Assembly (NCBI GenBank): GCA_035622975.1
Contig: DASPUH010000066.1
Coordinates: 1-10,771, forward strand
Length of the DNA: 10,771 nucleotides
From: DASPUH01 sp035622975
GTDB lineage: Bacteria; Chloroflexota; Limnocylindria; Limnocylindrales; CSP1-4
Reading direction: 5' to 3'
This document shows positions 1-6,861 of this stretch, piece by piece. The notes under the pieces were generated by a model. It was not told the origin of the DNA, did not search any database, and worked only from the letters and a program-made list of their open reading frames with translations. The translations under genes were made by a program, and so were the position numbers. Each line of letters begins with the position of its first letter. Position 1 is the stretch's first letter.

Positions 1-107
1 ATGATCGCGATGAGGGCAAGGATGAGGGCGTACTCGGCGAGGCCCTGGCCCTCCTCACGGTCGAGCAGGGACGCCAGCCACGTCTGGAACTGGACGAACT
101 TGGTCAT
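1..107 (-). CDS. Flp-type (type IVb) pilin, C-terminus cut by window edge
   Basis: Small pilin subunit of a Tad/Flp-type pilus, made as a prepilin and exported to the membrane. Only the first 35 codons are visible because the gene runs off the left edge. The start is ATG at 107. The peptide has a short leader (residues 1-20, ending REEG), then QGLAEYALI and the beginning of a hydrophobic segment. This fits the Flp processing rule: cleavage after Gly20, Glu at +5 (Glu25) and Tyr at +6 (Tyr26). A near-perfect Shine-Dalgarno sequence lies 10 bases upstream. Bases 6-56 match 489-539 of the second pilin gene at 45 of 51 positions by hand count, so the two are paralogues. No assembly gene (tadA, cpaB and so on) lies in this window. 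Confidence 0.9.
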   Translation of the reverse strand, partial: MTKFVQFQTWLASLLDREEGQGLAEYALILALIAI

Positions 108-117
108 GTCTTGAATT

Positions 118-127
118 CACCTCCTTT
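118..127 (-). promoter_or_regulatory. Strong ribosome binding site of pilin 1
   Basis: On the minus strand this reads AAAGGAGGTG, almost the full anti-16S complement, followed by 10 bases and then the ATG at 107. It fixes the pilin start and suggests high expression. Most other genes in the window have weak or no Shine-Dalgarno sequence. Confidence 0.85.
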
Positions 128-262
128 CCACCGGAGCTCCGGCATCCATGCCGGGCGGGGGACCGCAGTCTGCTTCAGGGTTCAGGCAGGGTCCAGTAGG
201 AATTGCGTACCACCGATCGCGGAGGTTCCCCCGGACGGTCGCGCGGCGCGGACCGGCTGCGG

Positions 263-291
263 AACATAGCGCGCGGCGACCACAGCGTCAA
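263..291 (-). promoter_or_regulatory. Sigma70-like promoter for pilin 1
   Basis: On the minus strand, TTGACG (291-286) is followed by exactly 17 bases and TATGTT (268-263). That is 5 of 6 and 4 of 6 matches to the consensus -35 and -10 boxes. Transcription would begin near 256, giving a leader of about 150 bases before the ATG at 107. The rest of the 108-398 gap shows no convincing gene; the open frames crossing it have no pilin-like or other recognisable protein character. Promoter assignment is from consensus only, so the true sigma factor is unknown. Confidence 0.55.
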
Positions 292-398
292 TGCGGCACG
301 GTGCCTGATGGTGCGTCGTGGAAACGGCGTCCGAGCGATCGGCTGAGAAAGACAAGTGGTGGGCTCCCATCCCCGTGGATGAAAGAACGGGCCGGGGG

Positions 399-572
399 TT
401 AGGTCGCGGTCTGGACGCTGTGACCGATCATGGAAAGCAGAGTCGAAACCGCTGTGCCGAGGAAGACGAGAGAGAGGATCGCGACCACCGCGATCAGGGC
501 AAGGATGAGTGCATACTCGGCAAGTCCCTGGCCCTCGTCGCTCCGTAGCGAGCGAACGAGTCGCCGAAACAT
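399..572 (-). CDS. Flp-type (type IVb) pilin, complete
   Basis: Complete 57-residue prepilin for a Tad/Flp pilus. Residues 1-14 are a positively charged leader ending DEG. Cleavage is predicted after Gly14, giving a mature start of QGLAEY with Glu19 at +5 and Tyr20 at +6, as in the Flp family. One hydrophobic helix follows (about residues 21-42), then a short polar tail ending in QTAT. A longer frame opens at 617, but ATG 572 is preferred. It has an AAAGGAG ribosome binding site 9 bases upstream, and the extra 15 residues would spoil the short prepilin leader. The size is typical for Flp pilins (50-70 residues). The gene is a paralogue of the pilin at 1-107, which lies 291 bases downstream in the same orientation and has its own promoter candidate. 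Confidence 0.92.
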   Translation of the reverse strand: MFRRLVRSLRSDEGQGLAEYALILALIAVVAILSLVFLGTAVSTLLSMIGHSVQTAT

Positions 573-581
573 GATCGTGTG

Positions 582-588
582 CTCCTTT
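582..588 (-). promoter_or_regulatory. Ribosome binding site of pilin 2
   Basis: The minus strand reads AAAGGAG, 9 bases before the ATG at 572. It decides the start in favour of the 57-residue form over the longer frame from 617. Confidence 0.8.
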
Positions 589-618
589 CTGACCTCCACT
601 GCGGGTTCGAGCGCCACG

Positions 619-647
619 ATCGTACGCGCGCCCCTGCCGGATTGCTA
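619..647 (-). promoter_or_regulatory. Weak candidate promoter for pilin 2
   Basis: On the minus strand, TAGCAA (647-642), a 17-base spacer and TACGAT (624-619) match the sigma70 boxes at 3 of 6 and 4 of 6 positions. A start near 612 would give a leader of about 40 bases carrying the ribosome binding site. The spacing is right but the match is poor, so this is only a candidate. Confidence 0.3.
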
Positions 648-685
648 GGTCGGCCGGCCAGAAGATGGTACCGGTGGGCATGGCC

Positions 686-706
686 CGGTCGGCCATAGGC
701 CGATCG
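686..706 (-). terminator. Stem-loop after the kinase operon, possible terminator
   Basis: A 9-base-pair inverted repeat (686-694 with 698-706, one G-T pair) with a 3-base loop lies 11 bases past the stop codon of the minus-strand gene ending at 717. There is no T run after the stem, so it is not a classical intrinsic terminator. It might act as an RNA 3'-end stabiliser or a U-less terminator. Confidence 0.35.
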
Positions 707-716
707 GCGTAGGGTG

Positions 717-1964
717 TCAGGCGGGCAGCCTGGCCACCAGCGTGAGGGCGCCGCCGTCGTCGGTCAGCACGACGCGGATGCCGGCCGCGGCGGCGCGCAC
801 CTGGATGGCCTGCCAGGTGCGGGCGGGCAGGAGCGTCGGCGCCGGTCGTGCGGCGGCGGCGGCCGCCGCCTGCGCCGCCGATGCCCTGGTCGCCTCGGCC
901 CGTTCGGCGATCATCGCTGCCAGGGCCGGCGGCAGGTCGGCCGAGGGCGGCTCGAGTTCCGGAGCCGCCTTCTCGTGGGCCGCCGCGGATCCCTCGGCGG
1001 CGCCCGGGCTGGACCCTGCCGGCGGGGTCGCCGTGATGCGGGTCGTCACGTCGTGATCGGTCCAGTCCATGCGCATGACGAGATGCGGGCTGGCGGCCTC
1101 GAGGTAGCCCGTGATGGCCTCATCGGTGCAGCGGAACAGGGCGCTCTCGACGTCGTCCGGCAGCCGGCGGTCGGCGCCCACGGAATCGAAGTCGATGGGC
1201 ACCTGGCTGCGCCGGCCACGGTCCCGGGCGACCCGCCGGAGGGTCGGCACGAGGCCCAGGTCGTCCAGCACCATGGGGCGCACGTCGAAGATGAACGACT
1301 TGGTGGCCTCCAGCGTCTGCTCGACCATGGCCACCAGCTGGTCGACCTCGTGCGCCGCGCGGGACGGATCGGTGCTCATGAGGCGCTGCACGATCTGCGC
1401 CTGGAGGATGATGTTGGTCAGGCTCTGAGCCGGCCCGTCGTGCATCGCCCGGGCGATGCCGCGACGCATCTCCTCCTGGGCGTCCAGCACGCTGGCGGCC
1501 GCCCGACCGGTCCCGCTCCCGGTGCCGCCCGCGCCGTGCCCCGTGTCTTCGCCAGGCTCGGCAGCGGACGCGGCTGAGCCCCCCGCTACGAGGGTCCCCG
1601 GCGGGAGGGCCCCCAGCTGCTGGCCCAGGTCGGCGATCCGGTCGCGCATGCGCACGACCGTCTTCTGCTTGCCCTCCAGGACGTCGATCTGGCCTTCCAT
1701 GAGCGCCGCCCGCCGGGTCGCCGTGAGGAGCGCGGTCAGGGCCTGCGACATCTCGTCAGCGGAGACGTCACGCCGGGCCTGCTGGAGCTCGGTCAGGCGC
1801 TGCTCGGCGGTGGCCCGGCGCGCGTCGTGGCGGGCCGCCTCGTTGCGCGCCTGCCCGATCAGCAGGCCGATCTCGTCCAGCTCCTTGCCCAGTCGCCCCG
1901 CCTCGTCGGCCAGCTCGGCCGCGAGGCGGGTCTGGAGATCAGCGGCGGGCTCGTCCGCGGCCAT
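717..1964 (-). CDS. DegS-like HisKA_3 sensor protein with degenerate ATP-binding domain (probable pseudokinase)
   Basis: A 415-residue cytoplasmic protein with no membrane segment. Residues about 10-120 are a charged, heptad-like region, probably coiled coil, and 125-158 is a Gly/Ala-rich linker. The HisKA_3 dimerisation domain covers about 160-250 with the motif H175-D-G-P, the usual phospho-acceptor site of DegS/NarX/LiaS-type kinases. The catalytic domain that should follow is damaged. Where the N box should read E-A-L-x-N, residues 282-286 read E-A-I-T-G. No DxGxG box is seen near 308-317, and residues 318-378 (the ATP lid and G2 region) are a low-complexity Ala/Pro/Glu stretch. The last strand region (382-415, ending ARLPA) still resembles the end of a HATPase_c domain. 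I infer a protein that keeps the fold and histidine but probably binds no ATP. Its ATG shares one base with the regulator stop (TGATG at 1966-1962), so translation is coupled. The frame is intact, so it is not a broken gene. Confidence 0.8.
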   Translation of the reverse strand: MAADEPAADLQTRLAAELADEAGRLGKELDEIGLLIGQARNEAARHDARRATAEQRLTELQQARRDVSADEMSQALTALLTATRRAALMEGQIDVLEGKQKTVVRMRDRIADLGQQLGALPPGTLVAGGSAASAAEPGEDTGHGAGGTGSGTGRAAASVLDAQEEMRRGIARAMHDGPAQSLTNIILQAQIVQRLMSTDPSRAAHEVDQLVAMVEQTLEATKSFIFDVRPMVLDDLGLVPTLRRVARDRGRRSQVPIDFDSVGADRRLPDDVESALFRCTDEAITGYLEAASPHLVMRMDWTDHDVTTRITATPPAGSSPGAAEGSAAAHEKAAPELEPPSADLPPALAAMIAERAEATRASAAQAAAAAAARPAPTLLPARTWQAIQVRAAAAGIRVVLTDDGGALTLVARLPA

Positions 1965-2710
1965 CAGTCCTCCGGCATGCGGATCCAGCCCTGCTTCATG
2001 GCGTAGACGACGGCCTGCGTGCGGTCGTTGACCGACAGCTTGCGCAGGATCGAACTCATGTGGTTCTTGACCGTCTGCTCGCTGATGGAGAGGGCGTAGG
2101 CGACCTGCTTGTTGGTCATGCCCTGGGCGATGTTGTCCAGGATCTCCACCTCGCGCGGGGAGAGCGGCGCGAAGATGGGCGTGTCCGACTGGCCGTAGAC
2201 GGCCAGGTCGCGGAACTCCTTGAGGACGCGGCTGGCGACGCTCGGCCGGGCGAAGACCCGGTCATTGATGAGGTACTCGCCGGCGCTCACCCGCCGGATG
2301 ATGGTGACGAGGTCGTCCGGCCCGACGTCCTTGAGGATGAAGGCCGCCGCGCCCGCCTTGATGGCGTCGAACAGCTGGTCCTCGTCCTCCGCCATGGCCA
2401 GGCAGACGATGCCCACGGCGGGCAGTTCGCGCTTGATGCGCTGCGTGATCTCGATGCCGCCGGGCGCCGGCAGCGAGAGGTCCATGAGGATGATGTCGGG
2501 TGATTCGGACTGTGCCAGCTCGAAGGCGCCGCGGGCGTCCTCGGCCTCGCCGACGATCTCGAAGTCCTGCTCGCGCAGGAGGATCTCGCGGATGCCCACC
2601 CGGAACATGGGGTGGTCGTCGACGATGAGGATCTTGGTCCGCTGATCGGCCGGGGTGCGCCGGTCGGGGCCGCCGCGACGGCGGTCCGCGCCGCTGTATT
2701 CGTTGGCCAT
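1964..2710 (-). CDS. NarL/LuxR-family response regulator
   Basis: A 248-residue DNA-binding response regulator. An Arg-rich 25-residue head precedes the receiver domain (about 26-142), which has the acidic pair Asp31-Asp32, phospho-acceptor Asp77 (in IILMD) and Lys127. The LuxR-type helix-turn-helix covers about 182-240 (LSPREVEIL, then the recognition part SISEQTVKNHMSSI). It should act as a transcription factor phosphorylated by a HisKA_3 kinase; both neighbours are of that class. One oddity is the conserved Thr/Ser of the receiver switch, usually in L-T/S, which is Ala105 here (VCLAMA). The start at 2710 is supported by an AAGGAG-type ribosome binding site in the 18-base gap after the preceding kinase gene. 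The target promoters cannot be read from the sequence. The palindrome at 6862-6881, upstream of the operon, is one candidate. Confidence 0.93.
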   Translation of the reverse strand: MANEYSGADRRRGGPDRRTPADQRTKILIVDDHPMFRVGIREILLREQDFEIVGEAEDARGAFELAQSESPDIILMDLSLPAPGGIEITQRIKRELPAVGIVCLAMAEDEDQLFDAIKAGAAAFILKDVGPDDLVTIIRRVSAGEYLINDRVFARPSVASRVLKEFRDLAVYGQSDTPIFAPLSPREVEILDNIAQGMTNKQVAYALSISEQTVKNHMSSILRKLSVNDRTQAVVYAMKQGWIRMPED

Positions 2711-2728
2711 GCCGCTCCGCTCCTTCTC

Positions 2729-3586
2729 CTAGCTCAGGGTGATGGTAAGCCGTACTGTCGTGCCGCTGTCTGCCGCGGCGTGGATGTCGAGTACCGCGCC
2801 GACCATGGCGGCGCGTTCCTGCATGAAGCGGAGGCCGAAGTGGCCGCCGCTGCCTGCCTCATCGGGTGAGGCAGGAGGATGGAAACCCTTGCCGTCGTCG
2901 GTCACTTCCAGGACCCAGCTGCCGGGCAGGTCCTGGGTGGCCGCCTCGTGGCGCGTGCTGATGCGGACGTGGTGGGCAGCGGCGTGCTTGCGGACGTTGC
3001 GCAGCGCCTCCTGGGCCACGCGCAGGACGACCGTCTGGCGGGCCTCATCGAGGAGGTCATCCGAGGCGGCGAGGTCCAGCTCCACGGCCGGGCCACCGCG
3101 GCCGGCGAGCTGGGTCACCGATTCGCTGAGCGCGCGGTCCAGGCCCTGCTCCTCCAGCAGCGGCGGACGGAGCTGGTTGATGAAACCGCGCAGGTCGCCC
3201 AACTCGCTGCGCAGCTGGTCGCGCAGGGCGTGGAGCTCGGCTGGCGCCTGCTCGGGCCGGGTCTCCAGGGCGCGACCGATGATGTCGACCTGGAAGATGG
3301 CGTTGGCCAGCGCCTGGGCCGGCCCGTCGTGGATCTCCTGGGCCAGGCGCGCCCGTTCGGACTCCTGCGCCTCCAGGAGGCGCAGGCGCTCGGCCGGGTC
3401 GGTCGCCGCCCGAGGCGCCGCGCCTTCCGCGCCATGCTGCAGGAACCGACGGTCGGCGTCGAGGCCGCGCAGCGCCGCCTCCAGGCGAGTCACGGCGGCC
3501 TGGTCCGTCACCCCGCGGGACAGCTCTCGGAGCTGCGCCGTCGCGTCGGCCAGGATGTCCATGGCCTGCCGATCCAGGTCGCTCAC
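2729..3586 (-). CDS. Soluble HisKA_3 sensor histidine kinase (DegS/LiaS-like), intact catalytic domain
   Basis: A 285-residue cytoplasmic histidine kinase. Residues about 5-80 form a charged helical, probably coiled-coil region. The dimerisation domain has H86-D-G-P with the typical LRPPLLEEQGL segment (139-149). The ATP-binding domain is complete: N box E193-A-L-R-N197, D box D230-D-G-K-G234, and G2 box G248-H-F-G-L252 followed by MQERA. No membrane segment or PAS/GAF domain is visible, so the signal is intracellular or comes from a partner. The frame is open from 3670, but I place the start at GTG 3586. It overlaps the stop of the upstream glycosyltransferase as GTGA (3586-3583), the same junction used twice on the plus strand. 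There is no strong Shine-Dalgarno sequence, which is consistent with coupled translation. ATG 3562 is the alternative. The response regulator follows after 18 bases. Confidence 0.9.
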   Translation of the reverse strand: MSDLDRQAMDILADATAQLRELSRGVTDQAAVTRLEAALRGLDADRRFLQHGAEGAAPRAATDPAERLRLLEAQESERARLAQEIHDGPAQALANAIFQVDIIGRALETRPEQAPAELHALRDQLRSELGDLRGFINQLRPPLLEEQGLDRALSESVTQLAGRGGPAVELDLAASDDLLDEARQTVVLRVAQEALRNVRKHAAAHHVRISTRHEAATQDLPGSWVLEVTDDGKGFHPPASPDEAGSGGHFGLRFMQERAAMVGAVLDIHAAADSGTTVRLTITLS

Positions 3587-5280
3587 GGCACGCACCCGGC
3601 GGTCCGGTCGATGAGATAGAGGCGCGCGTGGGGACCGGCGGCCGGCGGCAGGGTGCCCGGCGTGAAGCACGCCGCACCGTCGAAGCCGGGGGCGCTTCGA
3701 GCGACGTCGCCGAACAGCAGGACGGCCCGCGCGCCGAACTGGCGCGCCAGCTGGAGCACGTCGGCAGGCGCCTCATCGGGCAGGATCAGCGTCGGTCGTC
3801 CGGTGGCCAGGCTGAAGCCGATCGCTTCGTCGCTGATGACGACCGCCTGGTCGCCGGCCGCCTGGGACGGCAGCTGGCCGGCCAGGGCCGTCGCGGCCGC
3901 GCCCTCGCGCGCTGCCTGGTCAGATGCGAACGAGCCCGTGAGCCAGACCTCGAGGCCGGCCACAGGCAGGGCCAGGGCCAAAGTGACGAGCGGCGCCAGC
4001 CACGCGTTCTGCTTGTCCCAGCTGCGCCACGCGCCCACGGCCGCCACGGCCCGGTCGGTCGCCAGCGCGGCCACCACCACGAGGGCCACCAGGGCCGGAC
4101 CCGAGGCGTGGAGGAAGGTCCCGGCCAGCGTGGCGACCGGGAACAGCAGGCCGGTGGCCAGGAACGTCAGCGCCGCGGCGATGGTCAGGGCGCGCAGCGC
4201 AGTGGCGCCGCGCAGGGCCGGGGTCCGCCAGGCCCACGCCAGCCCGAGCAGGCCCAGGACCCCCGCCGGCAGCGTCGGCAGGAGCAGCACGTCCACCAGC
4301 TGATGCCACATGCCGCCGACGATGTGCTCGCCGATGACGACCGGGCCCTGGGCCAGGAAGGCCGCCATGGTCGGCGGCTGGGCGAAGGCAAAGACATCCT
4401 GGTTGCGCGTGAACCACATGTTCCCGATGGCCTGGCCGGGGAACGGCGAGCCGAAGACGATGGTCTGGCGCACCAGCCACGGGGCGACCACGACGGCGCC
4501 GGCGACGATGACGGGGCCCAGCGTCCGGGCCAGCCAGGCGGTGCGCTCGCCCGCCGCGCGCCGGCGCAGCTCTGGCAGCAGGAGCAGCAGGTACGTGAGG
4601 CCCAGCCAGATCGCCTCCTGGCGCGCCAGGTAGGCCAGGCCAAGGAGCGCGCCAAGGGCGACGCTCCAGCGCAAACCGCTTGCCGCCTCCAGCGCCCGTG
4701 GCATCACGCAGCACGCGGCGACCGCGAGGACCGCGAAAGGCACGCTCGAATCGGGGCCGGTGACCGCGACGAGGAACGGGCCGAAGCACGCCGCGATGAT
4801 CCCGCTGCCCAGGGCCACGGTCGCCTTGCGACGCCCGGTGAGCCCGTTCGCGGCGGCCGCTTGGTCGGCCACATACCAGGTCAGGGGCGCCAGGGCCGAG
4901 CCGACCAGGATCATGGGCACCTGCGCGGCGAACAGCGAGGTCGTGCCACCCAGGACCATGGGGATCGCGGCGAGCAGGCTGGCGAGGGGCATCCACAGGG
5001 CAAAGGCCGGCTGGGGCAGCGTCAGCGGCGGACTCGCATAGGTCCACAGGACATCCGCGGTCAGGCCCTGGCCGGTGGCGAGGCGGCCGGCGACTCCCAC
5101 GTAGTAGGCGCTGTCGACGGTCGGCACGGCCGTCACCTGGCTGACCGCGACCGCCCGTGCCACGACGGCCAGCCCCATCAACGCGGCGCCGATGAGCCAC
5201 GGCGACGGGCCGGTCACGGCCGGCCGTCCCGCGGCGTCAGTGGCCACAGCGTGCATCCCCCGGGGTGATGCAGACGGCAT
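3583..5280 (-). CDS. GT-C membrane glycosyltransferase-like protein (ArnT/PMT superfamily)
   Basis: A membrane protein of up to 565 residues with many hydrophobic helices, related to ArnT/PMT-type (GT39/GT83) enzymes that use polyprenyl-phosphate sugars on the outer face of the membrane. After the first helix (about 27-48) an outer loop carries Asp56 in the context TVDSAYY, the position of the catalytic acid in GT-C enzymes. The last ~100 residues form a soluble tail. It aligns well with the gene just upstream: WMPLASL against WLPLASL, APLTWYV against APLTYLI, LAYLARQE against LASLARND, and a shared FLAQG. The two are therefore paralogues. The donor and acceptor are unknown. The start is uncertain: ATG 5280, ATG 5256 and GTG 5247 all overlap the upstream gene (stop at 5237), and only 5247 has a G-rich stretch at ribosome-binding distance. 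Its stop overlaps the kinase start. Confidence 0.85.
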   Translation of the reverse strand: MPSASPRGMHAVATDAAGRPAVTGPSPWLIGAALMGLAVVARAVAVSQVTAVPTVDSAYYVGVAGRLATGQGLTADVLWTYASPPLTLPQPAFALWMPLASLLAAIPMVLGGTTSLFAAQVPMILVGSALAPLTWYVADQAAAANGLTGRRKATVALGSGIIAACFGPFLVAVTGPDSSVPFAVLAVAACCVMPRALEAASGLRWSVALGALLGLAYLARQEAIWLGLTYLLLLLPELRRRAAGERTAWLARTLGPVIVAGAVVVAPWLVRQTIVFGSPFPGQAIGNMWFTRNQDVFAFAQPPTMAAFLAQGPVVIGEHIVGGMWHQLVDVLLLPTLPAGVLGLLGLAWAWRTPALRGATALRALTIAAALTFLATGLLFPVATLAGTFLHASGPALVALVVVAALATDRAVAAVGAWRSWDKQNAWLAPLVTLALALPVAGLEVWLTGSFASDQAAREGAAATALAGQLPSQAAGDQAVVISDEAIGFSLATGRPTLILPDEAPADVLQLARQFGARAVLLFGDVARSAPGFDGAACFTPGTLPPAAGPHARLYLIDRTAGCVP

Positions 5281-6859
5281 ACAGGGCGGCGGCGACCTGG
5301 CCGTCGGCGGAGGCGGTGACGATGGGGGCCGACAGCCAGCCGGGGTGGGCTGTCCCGTCGAGCACCGGCTGCAGCGACGGCACGATCTGGCTGCGCTCCA
5401 GGACCAGCCAGCGCACGTCGTACGCGGCCGCTGCCTGCTCGACGACGGGCAGCGGATCGGCCGGGCTCATGACGCCCGACCGCCCCGTGGTGTACCACCA
5501 GCCGGCCGGATCGGCGCTCATCAGGCGGTCCGCCGCGGGCAGGCCGCGGAGGGCGACGGCGATGGGGGCCCGGGCGTCCGCGACGCCCTGGAAGACGCCG
5601 CTCGTGATGATCGTGGTGCCCGCGGCGAAGACGGCCACCACCGCCACGGCGATGGCGCTGAAGCTCCGGCTCGCGCGCGCCACGTCCCAGTCACGGCGTC
5701 GTCGGGCGACCCAGCCCACGGCCGCGGCGATGCCCACGGGGAGCAGCAGGTAGGCCGCCGGCAGGAGAGCCACGGCCGAGTGCATGAAGTTGCCCGACGG
5801 CACGTGCAGGGCGAAGAGCAGGCTGCTGAACGTCAGCAGCGTGAGGCCGTACACGAACCACGGCCCGAACGCCGGGGCGCGCCGCTGAAGCCACGCCCCA
5901 AGGGCGGCGAACGGCGCCAGCACCACCGCGAACGGCTGGTAGGCGAAGAGGCCGATGGCGGCCACCAGGCCCAGCAGCCGGCTCTGCAGCAGCGGCCCCA
6001 GGCCCTGCGCCAGGAACGAGCTCAGGGTCGGCGTGCCCGTGACGCTGAAGAGCTGGTCGTAGCTGGTGATCCACAGGATGCGGCCGGTGGCGGCGGAGGG
6101 CAGCGGCGTGCCGAAGACGGCGATCTGGCGCAGGTACCACGGACCCATCACCACGGCAAAGGCCAGGACGCAGCCCACGGCTGCGGCCCAGCCGATGCGC
6201 CGGGCGCCTGCGGCACCCCGGCCGGCACGCCAGGCCCGCCAGCGTTCGACCAGGAACGCCAGACCGAAGGGGACGCCCAACAGGATCCCGTCGTTGCGAG
6301 CCAGGCTGGCCAGGCCCACCACGAGACCCCCGGCCACGAAGGCCCGCCGGTCGCCGGCCAGCCCGCGGCCGCACAGCCACAGGGCGAGTGTGCCCAGGAA
6401 GAGGTACAGGCCGAAGTTGTCGGGCTGGGCCATGTAGGCCGTGATCGCACCGGGGACGGCGACCAGGGCGCCACCCACGAGGGCCTGCCAGCGCTCGAGC
6501 CCGGCCTCCAGGCCGATGAGGTAGGTCAACGGAGCCGCGGCCGCGCCGGCCAGCCAGAAGGGCAGGCCGGAGGCGAGGCCGGTCGGTCCCAGGAGCCAGA
6601 TGAACGGCACCTGGATGAGCGACGCCAGCGGCAGCCAGTGGGCGTCGGCGGGTACCGGCAGGAGGGGTACGGCCGGGATATGACCACCCACCTCCAGGTA
6701 GGCCCACACGAACGGGACGTTCAGGCCATGGCCCGCGGCGAGCTGGCGGGCGACGTCCACGTAGTAGAAAGCGTCCAGGTAGCCGGGACCCACGAAGAAG
6801 AGGCCGGCCGCGGCGCGGACGGCCAGCGCGGCCGCGAACAGGAGGATCGGCAGGCCCAA
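5237..6859 (-). CDS. GT-C membrane glycosyltransferase-like protein (ArnT/PMT superfamily), first gene of operon
   Basis: A 540-residue membrane protein of the same GT-C type as its downstream neighbour. It begins directly with a hydrophobic helix (residues 2-22). An outer loop follows with Asp29 and Asp35 in LDAFYYVD, the expected catalytic region, then about ten more helices and a soluble C-terminal domain (about 440-540) containing a Trp-Trp-Tyr and two Cys close to the end. The start is TTG 6859. An in-frame TAG lies 15 bases further upstream, and the next good start would remove the first helix. There is no Shine-Dalgarno sequence. A promoter candidate places transcription start only a few bases before the TTG, so the message may be leaderless, although TTG is an unusual leaderless start. 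Probable head of the operon running down to 717. Confidence 0.83.
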   Translation of the reverse strand: MGLPILLFAAALAVRAAAGLFFVGPGYLDAFYYVDVARQLAAGHGLNVPFVWAYLEVGGHIPAVPLLPVPADAHWLPLASLIQVPFIWLLGPTGLASGLPFWLAGAAAAPLTYLIGLEAGLERWQALVGGALVAVPGAITAYMAQPDNFGLYLFLGTLALWLCGRGLAGDRRAFVAGGLVVGLASLARNDGILLGVPFGLAFLVERWRAWRAGRGAAGARRIGWAAAVGCVLAFAVVMGPWYLRQIAVFGTPLPSAATGRILWITSYDQLFSVTGTPTLSSFLAQGLGPLLQSRLLGLVAAIGLFAYQPFAVVLAPFAALGAWLQRRAPAFGPWFVYGLTLLTFSSLLFALHVPSGNFMHSAVALLPAAYLLLPVGIAAAVGWVARRRRDWDVARASRSFSAIAVAVVAVFAAGTTIITSGVFQGVADARAPIAVALRGLPAADRLMSADPAGWWYTTGRSGVMSPADPLPVVEQAAAAYDVRWLVLERSQIVPSLQPVLDGTAHPGWLSAPIVTASADGQVAAALYAVCITPGDARCGH

Positions 6860-6861
6860 GG

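Noticed and set aside
369..382. Short inverted repeat CATCC-N4-GGATG after pilin 2, as a terminator
   Set aside because: Only five base pairs and no T tract in the right place. It is too weak to call.
175..696. Minus-strand frame of 173 codons over pilin 2 and the inter-pilin gap
   Set aside because: It overlaps the pilin in another frame, has Arg/Pro-rich random composition, and has no family resemblance or ribosome site.
3587..3670. Longer start (3670) for the intact kinase
   Set aside because: The extra 28 residues are Arg/Pro-rich and lie entirely within the upstream gene. The GTGA junction at 3586 matches the other junctions and leads straight into the coiled-coil region.
714..5268. 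Long plus-strand frames opposite the kinases, regulator and glycosyltransferases
   Set aside because: They are typical GC-rich antisense shadows: very high Arg, Gly, Ala and His content, no motifs, while the minus frames carry complete domain signatures.
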